From NCBI GenBank assembly GCA_963556255.1, contig OY744613.1, positions 49,809,745 through 49,873,744 on the forward strand: a stretch of 64,000 nt of DNA, written 5' to 3'. Below, in pieces: positions 1-12,784 of this stretch (position 1 is the first letter of the stretch; the number at the start of each line of letters is the position of its first letter). Made by a program: the position numbers and the translations under genes. Source of the stretch: Allolobophora icterica (taxonomy: Eukaryota; Annelida; Clitellata; Crassiclitellata; Lumbricidae). The notes below the pieces were generated by a model. It was not told the DNA's origin, searched no databases, and saw nothing but the letters and a program-made list of their open reading frames with translations.

Positions 1-388
1 ATGGAAATAATAAAATGATGCAGATTTTACTTAAACGTAAGCCCTACGAATTTTATCTGAAAGCAGGGGCGTCTACACCATCCAAGAAATGGGGGGAGAT
101 CTATCAGTGTGTATGCCACCATTTAAGGGGGGAAGGAACGGAAAGGGAAAGAAGAGGGGGAAGGGGAAGTTGCTCCAATGACTTAGGGAGTATAGACGCC
201 TCTGTCTGAAAGTGCTCATAAAAGCAGGCAACGTGGTTTTAATTAAGTAGCAACTTATGGAGTTCAACTTTAGAAATGATTGGAAAACATTGCCTTTAAG
301 GTTACTATAACGAAACTTCTGCAAGCTTCTAGCTTCGACCATTGCAATTAGCTAGCATAGCTTTGATCAGAAGATTTTTATTTTGCAG

Positions 389-562
389 CCTTACCGGAAA
401 AAGGGATCACCATAGTAATTTGCATTGCCATTGGCGCATATATTCTCGTCAACATCATTGCAACAGTTGTGTTTCTCGTCTACTATAATCGGACCGTCGG
501 ATTCAAATGGAAATTAAATGATCGTTTCTCATGGTTAAAAAAAATGCTTCCATGCATGAATG
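389..562 (+). CDS. Gene A candidate transmembrane exon 1
   Basis: A TTTTGCAG acceptor is followed by an open phase-1 exon that encodes a short Pro/Glu/Lys lead, about 24 hydrophobic residues (core ITIVICIAIGAYILVNIIAT) and then a basic, Tyr-containing stretch (VYYNRTVGFKW). This is the pattern of a type I membrane anchor followed by a stop-transfer segment. A GTAACA donor after AAT G would close it in phase 1, as in the transmembrane exons of genes B and C; this donor is the least certain part. Exons for an extracellular region would lie left of the window. A second membrane exon with the same phases lies at 1177-1302, so the two may be alternatives. No sequence similarity beyond hydrophobicity links it to the B/C membrane exon. 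Confidence 0.6.
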
Positions 563-1176
563 GTAACATAATCATAAGTACGGTACTTCTTATGTATTTT
601 CTCCTAAATTTAATAATAGGCTACTTTTTTCAGCTGAAATATTATTTGCTTATGCCACATTCTTTGCCTTACGTTTTTACTTAGTCAAAGCAAAGCAATG
701 CTATTCAAGCGATTTTTTGGTCTGTTGGATAATGAAGCTAGAGCCGAATCTTCTTATTACATGACCTGCGAGGACTACCTTAAATACCAGTAACAAGGAG
801 TTTTCTTTCTACTGAGGTTGTTTTGCATGCAAAATGTCATTTCGGATCCATGTCTTGACTGAATTATATCAGAATTTGCGATACAATGAAACGGGCAATA
901 ATAATGATAGTCCACTGCGTAACATATGTAGGCCTACTATTTAAAATTAAAGGATTTGTAGTAGGCCCACACTTTAACGATGAAAGGTACTAGTTTTGCA
1001 TGCATTTTGTTGCAAGTTCGCCGTTAAAGTGTGCGTATTTTATTACCTAAACTTTTCGTCACTAAGTAGTTCTAATATCAAATGTATAATTTACAATTTA
1101 TACTGTTGAACTATAAACATGCTAACAAATGTTGAAGGAGAAAATACATGATTGAAATAATAGGAATTTTTTCCAG

Positions 1177-1302
1177 AGAACATCGCGTTTGTATGCATCT
1201 GGATTTTTCTGTCGGTTTGTGTATTTACATTGGCTGGAATATTGTTTATCATTTGGATGGTAGTCACAGCGAATTGTTCACAAGGACGTAGACGCTCAGA
1301 AG
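1177..1302 (+). CDS. Gene A candidate transmembrane exon 2
   Basis: The acceptor TTTTTTCCAG and the donor GAAG|GTATGT bound 126 nt that start and end in phase 1. The product is (E)N, then a hydrophobic helix (core FVCIWIFLSVCVFTLAGILF, then IIWMVV), then TANCSQGRRRSE, a basic stop-transfer region. Splicing its last G to the exon at 5017 gives GAC (Asp) and keeps the tail frame open, which supports their being joined. If this exon and the one at 389-562 were both used, the tail would be moved to the outer face, so mutually exclusive use is more likely. The reading is clean and the splice sites are good, but there is no homology evidence. Confidence 0.65.
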
Positions 1303-1810
1303 GTATGTTCATGCAGATATACTTAATTGACCACACAGTACTACTTTCCATAACTGCCTATAATGGGAATGACGATCACTGATCTGATATGTACTGTATT
1401 TGTCAAAGTGAGTACACTTACCACTTACGTTCGCGGTGCAGCTGGTAAATAGTTAGATTGATACAAAGATAATGATGAAACATTACTGATATTGGAAGCG
1501 AATTGTACCCCTGCTTTAAATCCAGTGCCATTTACTAAAATATGTTCTCTCTTGTAATGGCATTGTGTTAGTTGGTGCACCTCTTTGCGGTTTTTTAAAC
1601 CAGTTTCAGTTAATGACTTGATATTTAGTTACACCTGTTGCTTACCCGATGCAGTTTCAGTTATTGTGTCATCAGTTCTTATGCGATAATTAGCCGTACA
1701 TGTTACGATTTATTGAATTATACTGATTGTCATGAATATTTTATAAACTCTGCTATGGTATATATATAATTGGTTAGTCAATATATAATTGGTTAGTCAA
1801 TTATTTTCAG

Positions 1811-2762
1811 GACCGTAAGCACATCACCAGATTCCAAGGGGCTGTATCACAAGTAGCATCTATTAATGCTAGTGTTGTCCAAGGTTCAGTGGTTGGCCCT
1901 GAATCTTACGATGTTGCGTCATCTGATCTTCACCCTAAATATAGTTTTAATCATCTTGTTAAATATGCGGATGACACTTATTTAATAGTAGGTTCATCAC
2001 ATATTCGAACAGTGGCTGAAGAATATGATAACATTGCGATATGGGCTAAAAACAATAACCTCAAGTTAAATCCAACCAAAACACGTGAGATAATCTTCTC
2101 CAAAAGGGGTCAGAAAGGGTTAAACATTCCTCCCATCATTCAGGGAGCAGAAAGAGTTGTTACTCTTAAAGTTCTAGGGGTAACCCTTAGCTCCAATCTC
2201 AGTATGTCTAAACATGTTGACAAAGTCTTGACATCAAGTTCCACCTCCCTGTACGCGCTCAGAGTTTTGAGAGACCATGGTCTGTCCCCTCAAGCTTTGC
2301 ATGATGTAGCAAGGGCTACCACTGTTTCTCACCTTTTGTATGCCTCTCCGGCCTGGTGGGGTTATACCAGCAAATATGATAGGGATAGGATAGAACGCAT
2401 GTTACATCGAACCATGCGCAGAGGTTTCCTTCTGCCCTCCATCCCAAGTTTGGATAACATGATTGATGCTGCAGATGCTGGCTTATTTAAAAGAATCTGT
2501 TGCCAGCCTTACCATGTCCTTCGTGGTATATTTCCTCCCCCACGACATAATGACTACGACTTAAGGACAAGACCTTGCAATTTTACTCTTCCAGCTAAAG
2601 ATAAATGTAATTTTATTCCTCGTGTTTTGTTCAAAGATGCTTATTAATTAACACATCCCTTTATTCTCCAATCTATTTATTATCATGCTTCTGTAATCTG
2701 TTGCGTTATTGTCAACTGGATTTGTTGAATTAAAGGAATATTGACTGATTGATTGATTGATT
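1811..2762 (+). mobile_element. Non-LTR retrotransposon fragment, reverse transcriptase 3' half
   Basis: The frame is open from about 1811 to 2647. It shows the reverse-transcriptase motifs QGSVVGP and YADDTYLIV, then the downstream region typical of CR1/L2/Jockey-group LINEs (WAKNNNLKLNPTKT, LGVTLSSNLSMSKHVDKV, HLLYASPAWW). The 3' end is followed by a TGAT-type tail at about 2741-2762, a usual LINE end. The copy lacks its endonuclease and the first part of the RT, so it is 5' truncated. The reading frame is nearly intact, so insertion was fairly recent. It lies in an intron of gene A, in the same direction. Confidence 0.85.
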
Positions 2763-2935
2763 TAGTTGCAAAATTAGCGGATTTAACAGCATTGACTTTA
2801 ATCGAAAAGCCAAAGTGTGTTTACCAATGAATTATTATCCTAAAAGATAATGATCTATTATGCATATCGTCAACTTCTATTAGGCTTTATATGTGAAGAT
2901 TTTTTACTGTAAATTAAATACAATTCTCTTTTCAG

Positions 2936-2963
2936 CCGCTGTTAAGCATTTTCATAATCCGAG
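2936..2963 (+). CDS. Candidate 28-nt alternative tail exon (gene A)
   Basis: CTCTTTTCAG and GAG|GTAAGC bound 28 nt reading (G)CC GCT GTT AAG CAT TTT CAT AAT CCG AG, that is AAVKHFHNP plus two bases. It enters in phase 1 and leaves in phase 2. Joining it to the exon at 5017 gives an early stop. Joining it to the exon at 12785, which needs phase 2, keeps the frame open. It may therefore be a linker to the second tail cassette, in competition with the 19-nt exon at 9545. It is so short that chance splice sites are a real possibility. Confidence 0.3.
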
Positions 2964-3540
2964 GTAAGCAGCTTAATTGATATTAGATAAGCACTTCATG
3001 TCAAGCAGCATAAGCTATGAACATAAAGTGTCGCCTTCTGTAAATTATATAGCAATTGTAGTCGTAATCGTTTGTACTCTCCAAACTTCTAAAACGCCAC
3101 TCGAAGGTCAAGCGCAGGGCACCAGAATATCATGAGCGCTACATCAAATCAGTAAGCTTTTTCGATTGTCAGAATGCTTCTAAACATGACAAAGCAGTTA
3201 GTTAGTAATAGTTGTTAATTACTTCTTTATTTAAAATTTAAACTATATCCATATAGGTGCGGTTTCTCAACTTTTGAATCACAATACACGTAATTATATA
3301 AAATGAAATCTTGCGGGCAAATAACTACAACGAAGAGAAACATAAAGTCCACATTTATCTTACCTGAAAGATTGCTCGACTTTGAAATCATAAAATTAAG
3401 TGTCATCCTGAGATCAAGTTGAGTGTTTAGCTGAGATGACGATTCATAAAAGCTTCTATTAGCTGAGGGGTGTATGTTTCTGAACCTCGACACACTGTGT
3501 AAAGTCAGCCCTAATAAATTTATTACTCTCAAGCTGTATA

Positions 3541-3607
3541 ACTGAGAAAAAGTATGTATACGTATGTATATATATATGTATACGTATGTATATATATGTA
3601 TATGTAT
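3541..3607. repeat. TATG/TATA microsatellite
   Basis: Imperfect alternating repeats of TATGTATA type, with the motif GTATACGTATGTATATAT occurring twice. They sit immediately upstream of the truncated SINE copy. Confidence 0.8.
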
Positions 3608-3772
3608 ACCTTGGGCAAGTCCTTCACTCGCAATTGCTCGTGGCGCTTCGGCGTGAAAATTCCGGCACAGTATCAAATGCTGTAGTCGGGAGCGCCTCTG
3701 AGTAGTAGTTGACTTCGAGAGGCGCTATAGAAATATCCGGAATAAATAAATAAAAAAATAAATAAAATAAGT
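3608..3772 (+). mobile_element. 5'-truncated SINE (family 1)
   Basis: This matches, nearly base for base, the 3' two thirds of the fuller SINE at 45817-46067. Shared blocks are CTTGGGCAAGTCCTTCACTC, GGCGCTTCGGCGTGAAAATT and GCGCTATAGAAATATCCGGA. The tRNA-like head is missing. The end is an AATAAATAAA-type tail. Confidence 0.8.
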
Positions 3773-3835
3773 ATTACGTGTACGTGTGCATATATGTATG
3801 AATACATGTACGCATGACTATATATAAATCTATAA

Positions 3836-3857
3836 GTAAGTAAGTAAGTAAGTAAGC
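3836..3857. repeat. AAGT microsatellite
   Basis: Five perfect AAGT/TAAG units. The surrounding 3773-4180 is AT-rich and shows no gene. Confidence 0.85.
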
Positions 3858-4183
3858 CATTCATTGACACAACATCAACACCGTAATATGACAATAACAA
3901 CAGTGAGTACAAACTTAGAAAACTTCCAGCAATGATGCAATAGTCTAAAGGTCAATTCAAAAGGGTCATATTGACCCGCCGAGGCTGGATTGCTCCTTTT
4001 CTGGATAATATCTGGCAGTAGTAACAGTGCAAAAATGAAGCGTACTGAATAAATGTATAGTTTAAAAAACTGTGACGGATTAACATGATATAAACAAATA
4101 TTAAACATTAAACACTAAACATAGTGTAAGTTTTCAAACACAACAATCAGACTATGTTTTTCTTAAGTATGGTAATCAGGGCT

Positions 4184-4487
4184 GTAGTCGAGTGTATACG
4201 CGGGTATACAGCGTATACTCACCTCTGGGCAGCGTATACCCATGGCTGTAGGGAGGGTATACGCTGGGTATACAGCGTATACTTACCTCTCTAGAGACCG
4301 TATAGCCATTGATGAATGAACGGTTGTGAGGGCGAATGACTAAAAAAAGGTCATCAACTTTTTCTGAGACGAATTCCTAAAAAAGGTCATCACATTTTTT
4401 CAGTGTCAAACCAGCCCTAGTGACGCCCCTTCTCACCGGTAGCGTGTAGCCTACTCACCTCTGATTTTACCACTACAGCCCCGAACA
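4184..4487. mobile_element. Decayed hAT-like MITE with a nested MITE fragment
   Basis: The left end CAGGGCTGTAGT is the inverse of the right end ACTACAGCCCCG with one mismatch. Flanking 8-mers agree at only 5 of 8 positions, so the target duplication is decayed. The interior has a repeated GTATAC-rich block. Positions 4330-4432 match the right half of the hAT MITE at 57616-57989 (shared GAGACGAATTCCTAAAAAA and CCAGCCCTAGTGACGCC), which suggests a nested insertion. Confidence 0.55.
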
Positions 4488-4689
4488 TAATTTGGAAGAA
4501 TGTTCCATATTGAAGAGCCGGAACATTTTATGGAGAATAATTTCATCTTAGTAAGCCCTATGTGCAATATCAGTGCGCTAATTTAACACAGTTCTAGTGT
4601 AATGATTATGCACATCATTTCCCTGACGAAAATAATCATCGAACGAACTAGGTAACAATCTGTTATGATAGCGAAACACGAATAAAACT

Positions 4690-4858
4690 GTTTGAAACTT
4701 ATTTATATCTGCTAATCGTAGTATAATTATTATACATAATATGTATAATATGCTTCGATTTGCAAATATAAATAAGTGAAATAAATAAATAAATAAATAA
4801 TATTATACATAATATTTTATAATATACTTCGATTAGCAGATATAAATAAGTTTCATAT
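4690..4858. repeat. AT-rich inverted repeat (small foldback element)
   Basis: GAAACTTATTTATATCTGCT near 4694 is repeated in inverse orientation at about 4830-4854 (AGCAGATATAAATAAGTTTC). The loop contains AAATA repeats. This is the form of a small foldback MITE. Confidence 0.65.
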
Positions 4859-4910
4859 TATGTATGTATGTATGTATGTATGTATGTATGTATGTATGTA
4901 TGTATGTATG
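4859..4910. repeat. TATG microsatellite
   Basis: About twelve TATG units. The Met-Tyr-Val-Cys reading through them is low complexity and is not a coding start. Confidence 0.9.
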
Positions 4911-5016
4911 CACGTATGGGTGCACTATTATGTATGCAACTATCGAACTATATTTTCTTCCACAACGCTCCATAATCATCATTGTCTGAGTTTCTACATT
5001 GTTAGTTACATAACAG

Positions 5017-5168
5017 ACCTAGGAGGAAACCATCCAACAGAGATTGAGATTTCAACATTTGTCTCCTACGAGGAAATCAACCACGGGAGATACGAAGACA
5101 ACAACATGGAAGACAAGGATCACAAAAAGGAACAAAACGGAAAATTAATGTCGGCCAAAAAGAAAGAG
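5017..5168 (+). CDS. Gene A cytoplasmic-tail exon 1 (VSYEEI motif)
   Basis: The ATAACAG acceptor and the GAG|GTTTGT donor bound 152 nt, phase 1 in and phase 0 out. The product is hydrophilic: LGGNHPTEIEIST, then FVSYEEINHGRYEDNN, then a Lys/Glu-rich stretch ending SAKKKE. VSYEEI fits the ITIM pattern (S/I/V/L)xYxx(I/V/L), and YEEI is also the preferred binding sequence of Src-family SH2 domains in the literature. A second tyrosine lies in an acidic setting (RYEDN). The exon joins in frame to the last exon at 5764. The reading upstream of the acceptor is TATG repeat and intron. Cytoplasmic location is inferred from its place after the membrane exon. Confidence 0.7.
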
Positions 5169-5504
5169 GTTTGTTAGGTCTACTGTAAAAAGTAGATGAA
5201 TAAAAATATATACCTAGACCTACAAGTCGACTTCAGATGAAAATAATTAGCGTTAACAATACACATATTTAATATTCATGAGTTGCTGAGCTGATGCATA
5301 ATAGATGAAGAAAATTCCGGCCCTGGGTTAAGTTCGATGCTCTGAATGATTGAACCAACGATTGAATGATTTAATTGTTGGCTGGATGAATAGATGAGTT
5401 TAACGGACGAATGAATGAATTAATAGACAACTGAATGGATGATGGATTGATTGATGAATATAAGCACATGGATGAACGACTGAGTGAATGAATGAATGAA
5501 TGAA

Positions 5505-5632
5505 GGAAGGAAGGAAGGAAGGAAGGAAGGAAGGAAGGAAGGAAGGAAGGAAGGAAGGAAGGAAGGAAGGAAGGAAGGAAGGAAGGAAGGAAGGAAGGAA
5601 GGAAGGAAGGAAGGAAGGAAGGAAGGAAGGAA
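5505..5632. repeat. GGAA microsatellite
   Basis: Roughly 30 near-perfect GGAA/AAGG units, preceded by degenerate GAATGAAT units from about 5400. It lies in the intron between the two gene A tail exons. GGAA is the ETS-factor core, but nothing here shows regulatory use. Confidence 0.9.
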
Positions 5633-5763
5633 AAAAGGAATTAGTAAGTCAGTAATTAAAATTTGATATTATTAATCAAGCGACAGCCTTATATGTTAGA
5701 TAGCTACTGGTGTGTAACATTCTTAACAGAATTCCACTCATTTGACTCTATTAACATTTCCAG

Positions 5764-6012
5764 AGTCTGTATCCTCCCTTCGATCAAGACGGAACCTCCA
5801 GTGGGATGATTTCCAATCCGATGTTTCCCGCTCCATCTTCATCGCCACCAAATCCTCAACATCAACCTCCACAGCATCAGCAACCACCCGACGTACAGGG
5901 ACCAGTCTACAGCGAACTGACCGTCACCAACCGCTATGGTCAACCTGAGCAGTACATTGCAGGTAAATATACGGACAACAACTACTGTACCATCGAACTG
6001 AAAACAACCTAA
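5764..6012 (+). CDS. Gene A terminal tail exon (YxxL/YxxI motifs)
   Basis: ACATTTCCAG is the acceptor. From AGT CTG TAT the frame is open for 82 codons to a TAA at 6010-6012. The product starts SLYPPFDQDG, has a Pro/Gln/Ser-rich middle (SSPPNPQHQPPQHQQPP), then GPVYSELTVTNRYGQPEQYI and KYTDNNYCTIELKTT at the C-terminus. Tyrosine motifs are YSEL (YxxL), YGQP, YIAG, YTDN and YCTI (YxxI). The Pro-rich run could bind SH3 domains. A GTAAAT after codon GCA looks like a donor, but reading through it adds YCTIEL before a stop, so I take this as the last exon. An overlapping reading in another frame is a shadow. Confidence 0.7.
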   Translation, partial: SLYPPFDQDGTSSGMISNPMFPAPSSSPPNPQHQPPQHQQPPDVQGPVYSELTVTNRYGQPEQYIAGKYTDNNYCTIELKTT

Positions 6013-6579
6013 GATTCGCTTGAGATCATACATGCAGAAAATAATTATGTTCTCTCGCCGTCGCAGCTGGTAAAATATTTCAGAACTTCTCAACATTTTC
6101 TGGACTCTGGAACAATCTCCCTCCTGAATTCCGCAGATTGTCGGTGCCTCCACCAATAGGCTTAGTAGTGCATAAGTATAACTTTGGGGCCACCCTGTTA
6201 TTTCTTTTTATTTAGCGGGTGTTTTTTTGTCCCCGCCACCCTGTTATTTCATTGAATTAAGAGGATGCTGGTCTACACCCCTTATTAATCTAGATCTGGT
6301 CCCGCTACCTTCTAATTTAATTGAATTAAAAGGGTGCCTGTCTACGCAAAAATACCTGGAAGCCGACCCGCTTTGGATTCGGCCAAAAACAAAAAAGGAT
6401 TGTTATGGAGTGCCTTAGTATATAAATACGAAAAGTTCCGTTTTGCGGCCGGCCGAGCCGCCTCCAACGAGGCCGGTCCAAACCACTGGAGTGTAATAGT
6501 AAAAATTAAGGTTCACTAATCGTTTGGTGGTTGCGTGCTCGGAACAACAACAGACTCAACGCTCCAACCACCTACGATG

Positions 6580-7130
6580 AAAACTCATATCGAGTTTCGC
6601 GCAGAAGACCCAGGGCTGTTTCATTTCTTGATTAGTTCCGCCACCATCTCGTCTTTGCTTTGTCTCAGCAATTCTTTTTTACTCTTGTCTTGTATCTCGC
6701 GTTTCATCGTTCTATATTTCTCTTCCTCTCCCAGAATAAGCTTTTACTCATCATCGCTAATAGCCGTGTTATCCAACGCCTTCGAAGTGTGGTCGTGAAT
6801 CGTGTTTAGCTTACTTTCCGGCAAAATACGAATCGCGTCGTGTTTCGAAGCTCTTGCAACACACTTACGTCTTATAACGTTCCCAATAATATCCAGAAAA
6901 CTTGTAGCTATGGCAAATGCCTCTAGAACAATACCAGGCACGAAACCAATTCCAGAGGCTAACATAGCTACCCCACCCATCCCTAGATCCAAGACTCAAC
7001 ATAGCCAGACCAGCCGAAGCTCCATTAGCCACATCCACAACCCTCCTATACTTGTACATAATATTCCACGGCTTTCCGCCTCAGACCTCAGGAAGGCTTC
7101 TATTTCGCCAGTCGACTGCAGGTGAAATGT
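6580..7130 (-). pseudogene. Decayed fragment of an unrecognised hydrophobic/helical protein
   Basis: Read on the minus strand, a protein-like sequence crosses at least one frameshift (near 6985) and one in-frame stop (near 6745). Blocks are KYRRVVDVANGASAGLAMLS, GGVAMLASGIGFVPGIVLEA, FAIATSFLDIIGN, RKCVARASKHDAIRILPES and KLNTIHDHTSKALD. After the stop comes a Lys/Glu-rich helix (EEEKYRTMKREIQDKSKKEL). A Gly/Ala-rich hydrophobic hairpin followed by a charged coiled-coil-like C-terminus is visible. The hydrophobic hairpin is vaguely like apolipoprotein-L or pore-type helical hairpins, but I cannot assign a family. It may be cargo of a mobile element, because tandem repeats adjoin it. Confidence 0.5.
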
Positions 7131-7159
7131 TTGCGACGTCGTCTCGGACGAAATTGTTG

Positions 7160-7700
7160 GCTCCGTAAGAGTTGGACCTGGAAGAAATTGCTTCAGAAGC
7201 TTTTTTAACGGTTTCCTGCTCAGAAAGAATTGCTGAATAACATATCCAAAATCGGACAAAATCGGTCAAGGGGAACACCCCCAAAATGAATTTAAAAATG
7301 GCGGATTGGGGTTTCCTAAGAAATACCAATGATTATAGGGGCATAAAAAATTTGCAGTTAGACATGGGCAAAAGTGCTTCAGATGCTTTTTAAACGGTTT
7401 CTTGCTCAGAAAACATTGCTGAATAACATGTCCAAAATAGGACAAAATTGGTCCAGGGGAACACCCCCAAATATTAATTTCAAAATGGCGAACTGGCGGT
7501 TTCTTTAGAAATACCAATAATAATACCAATAATTTGCAGTTAGACCTGGGCATAATTATTGCATATGAAGCTTTTTAAACGGTTTCTTTTTCAGAAAATA
7601 TTGCTGAATAACATAACCAAAATAGGACAAAATTCGACCACGGGAACACCCCCAAAATGGCCATATCCAATATGGCCGCCGTCGACCATATTGGAAAATT
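7160..7700. repeat. About three tandem copies of a ~190-bp unit
   Basis: Three direct copies start near 7177, 7376 and 7558. Each has AAGCTTTTTAACGGTTTC-like sequence, then ATTGCTGAATAACAT, then AAAATAGGACAAAATT-like sequence, then GGGGAACACCCCCAAAAT and AAAATGGCG. Units differ by 10-20%. Short minus-strand readings across them are repeat artefacts. Confidence 0.8.
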
Positions 7701-7771
7701 TACCTTTTTTGTTTTTCGGGTACATGCACGTGAAATACCTCTAAGGTTACTGATTTTAGTATGTAGAATTC

Positions 7772-7932
7772 ATTCCTGATATTGTTTTCGTCATTCGAGG
7801 TCACCTTCACCTTGAAAGGTCATGGTCAAGGTCATTGTGTTACATCGATCAAGGATATTGTTTTCGTCATTCGAGGTCATCTTCACCTTGAAAGGTCATG
7901 GTCAAGGTCATTGTGTTACATCGATCAAGGAA
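7772..7932. repeat. Two tandem 79-bp units rich in AAGGTCA
   Basis: GATATTGTTTTCGTCATTCG to ACATCGATCAAGGA occurs twice in direct order. Each unit contains AAAGGTCATGGTCAAGGTCA, a cluster of nuclear-receptor-type half-sites (AGGTCA). Regulatory use is not shown. Confidence 0.75.
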
Positions 7933-8079
7933 ATTTTCAGTCATTCGGTAAATGTAAATTTATGTGTTGGTGTTCTTCACTGTGACCACAGTTATAGACA
8001 CAAATTGAGTTTGTCATTATTACTAAAAGAGAATCTGTTGTTATTCCTATTGTGGAGGACATGCAGATTTACTTTTAGG

Positions 8080-8156
8080 TTCCACGACAAAAGGTTCACG
8101 GACAAATGGTTCACCGACAAAAGGTTCACCTTATGTCCGTGAACCATTTGTCGTGA
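8080..8156. repeat. Small hairpin repeat (GGTTCACGGACAAA)
   Basis: CACGACAAAAGGTTCACGGA on the left is mirrored by TCCGTGAACCATTTGTCGTG on the right, with repeated GGTTCACCGACAAA between them. It resembles a tiny palindromic element. 8160-8470 holds nothing recognisable. Confidence 0.65.
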
Positions 8157-8473
8157 CACCCTTGAAGAAGCTATAGTTTATCTAGAAAATAAATAAACGA
8201 TTTCTGTTTAATTATGTGTAACTGTGCAATACAGCGTGTTAGACAGCACAGAATGAAAGTTAAAGTCGATAAAGCACAAGTTATTTTTTGAATATTCGAT
8301 TAATCTGTAAAATTATGAGCTCGTAACAGTGTGCTAAAAAGACTGGTTTCTATAAAATTGGGAATCTTGCTGTTTCAAGGATAAGAGTTACATATAAGAT
8401 TATATTTAACACAATCAAAAGTAGCCGTTAAGATGACATTTCGTTACGGTACATATAAGATTTAGTAAGCCGA

Positions 8474-9252
8474 GGTAGTCAATCAATCAATCAATCCGTT
8501 TATTAGAACACAACTTGCAAGACATAGTTTACAAGCAGGTATTTTTAACAAGTAGTGTCGTAAATGGAGACCCAAAGGGACAAGTCCCGCTAACAGGGCC
8601 CCCAGGAAATGATCACTAGCATGACGGACGATAACATTCAAAATGTTCAATTTATTTATTCTTAACTAACGCCTAAACCAAATTCAATAACAGCAAAGAA
8701 AATACAAAACTGAAGTAATAGTTAAAAATATGTTCAAGTAGCAAATTTTTTATAGCCTTTGATTTAAGATATGAGACCTTAGCAAGTTTTTGAATCGACC
8801 AATGGGCTGCGCCAAAGTGATCACCAAAGGTAAAACATTCCATAGCATAGGGCCGTGACATTTAATGGAAAACCTCTTAGCATTAATCCGTGCAAATTCC
8901 GGACGATACAATGTCATGTTAGCATTACGTGTCTGATGAGAATGAATGGAAACTCCCATCTTAAAGTAGCAGTTAAAGGACAGAGGCAACATGTTATAAT
9001 GATACCTATACATAAACAGGCCAGTTTGAAACATATTTATTTGGCTTAATGTTAAGATTTGATAATCCTTAAAAGCTTGTTTGGAGCTAGCACTCCAACG
9101 GATGTGAAACACAGTACGTATGGCAGTTTTTTGTAGCGTAATTAGTGGGTGAAGGATAGTTTTATAATTTGCCCCCCAGTTGATGTTGCAGTATGAAATA
9201 TAAGGAAAGATAAGTGTGTAATACAAACTTAATAGAATGTTCGATGGCAAAC
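8474..9252 (-). mobile_element. Minus-strand LINE fragment (post-RT region and 3' tail)
   Basis: The minus frame 9250-8750 reads as the C-terminal region after the RT domain of CR1/L2/Jockey-group LINEs (YYTLIFPYISYCNINWGANY, ITLQKTAIRTVFH, MLPLSFNCYF, CHGPMLWNVLP). The last part continues to an ATTG-type tail at about 8478-8494. The copy is 5' truncated, with one nearly intact frame of 166 codons. It is probably not in an active gene. Confidence 0.8.
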
Positions 9253-9544
9253 AATGTCCAATGTCAGCCTATGTAGTCTGAATCTAGAACGAATTATTCA
9301 GTCAAAATTCGTGGTTGATGAATGCATAAATGGACTCAAATAGTGCAAGGTTCAGTAGAGCGTTCGAACGTCATAATTCCAATAATGTCTATCGACCTTT
9401 TATAATAATTATTTTAAAAGCATCAAGCAGTTAGTTTAAAGCAATTCTCTATGAAAGCATGAATTGTATGGCTTATTTATCCGAGCATTTTAGACTTACA
9501 TGCACACGACAGGAAAAAAACTAATAAAATGTTTTGCGTTGTAG

Positions 9545-9563
9545 ATGTGAACATGGAGTACAG
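9545..9563 (+). CDS. Candidate 19-nt microexon completing a YSKI motif
   Basis: GCGTTGTAG is the acceptor and TACAG|GTAAGA the donor. The exon reads (N)AT GTG AAC ATG GAG TAC AG, phase 1 in and phase 2 out. Joined to the exon at 12785 it gives DVNMEYSKISDATDEE with no stop and forms a YSKI (YxxI) motif across the junction. The phase match to both a membrane exon and the 12785 exon is the only support beyond the strong donor. Confidence 0.4.
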
Positions 9564-9789
9564 GTAAGACTCTATTTCAAGTAGCGGTCTGTGAAAGGCA
9601 GACATAGACCTATTTTCGAATGAACAAAACTAATTTCAGAATTATCAGAATAAATAAATTCATGTCCAGTGTCACCCATATGCTTCTAAATTGCTGGTGT
9701 AAGTGGTAAGCTTATTAATTATCTCAATTATCATAATTTCCTTGCTTTCTTTTATATCCAATGCTCTGCGCCTGATGCTCTCTTTTGCA

Positions 9790-12310
<2,521 letters not shown>

Positions 12311-12784
12311 GATCTTGACCTGGAAATGAGTTCACCCCATCCCGGCAAATCGAGTATGATTTCCTAAACCTCTGTGAATAAACTGGTTCCCATTTTGGCC
12401 CTGTTGAATTCTTAAGATTATGAAATCACTGCTTAGCTCTAATTTTGCATTACAGTCGAATCCGATGAATTATATAATTCACAATTTTATCGTAAATGTT
12501 TGGTAATGAAATGTTATTTAGACAGAGCAAGAAATCCTTTACATACTTCTTTGTGAACCTCTTACCTGTTTCTCTATATAAATATTAACACGTCGCCATT
12601 TCAACTCAGCAACACGGCTGTCACCCGGGTCCGTCATTTGAAATTGATGTAGGTCGATTGTCGAACGTGGCATAATCTCTGACCGCCACCATCTTTGATA
12701 GAAGCGCCTATTGAATCAAGAACACTTATACCAGTTTTTCATTGTACTCTTAAGTTATATCTCATGGTTACTACGTTTCTGCAG

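Noticed and set aside
7772..7932. CRISPR-like direct repeats
   Set aside because: Only two contiguous units without spacers, in eukaryotic DNA; tandem arrays elsewhere in the window also lack unique spacers.
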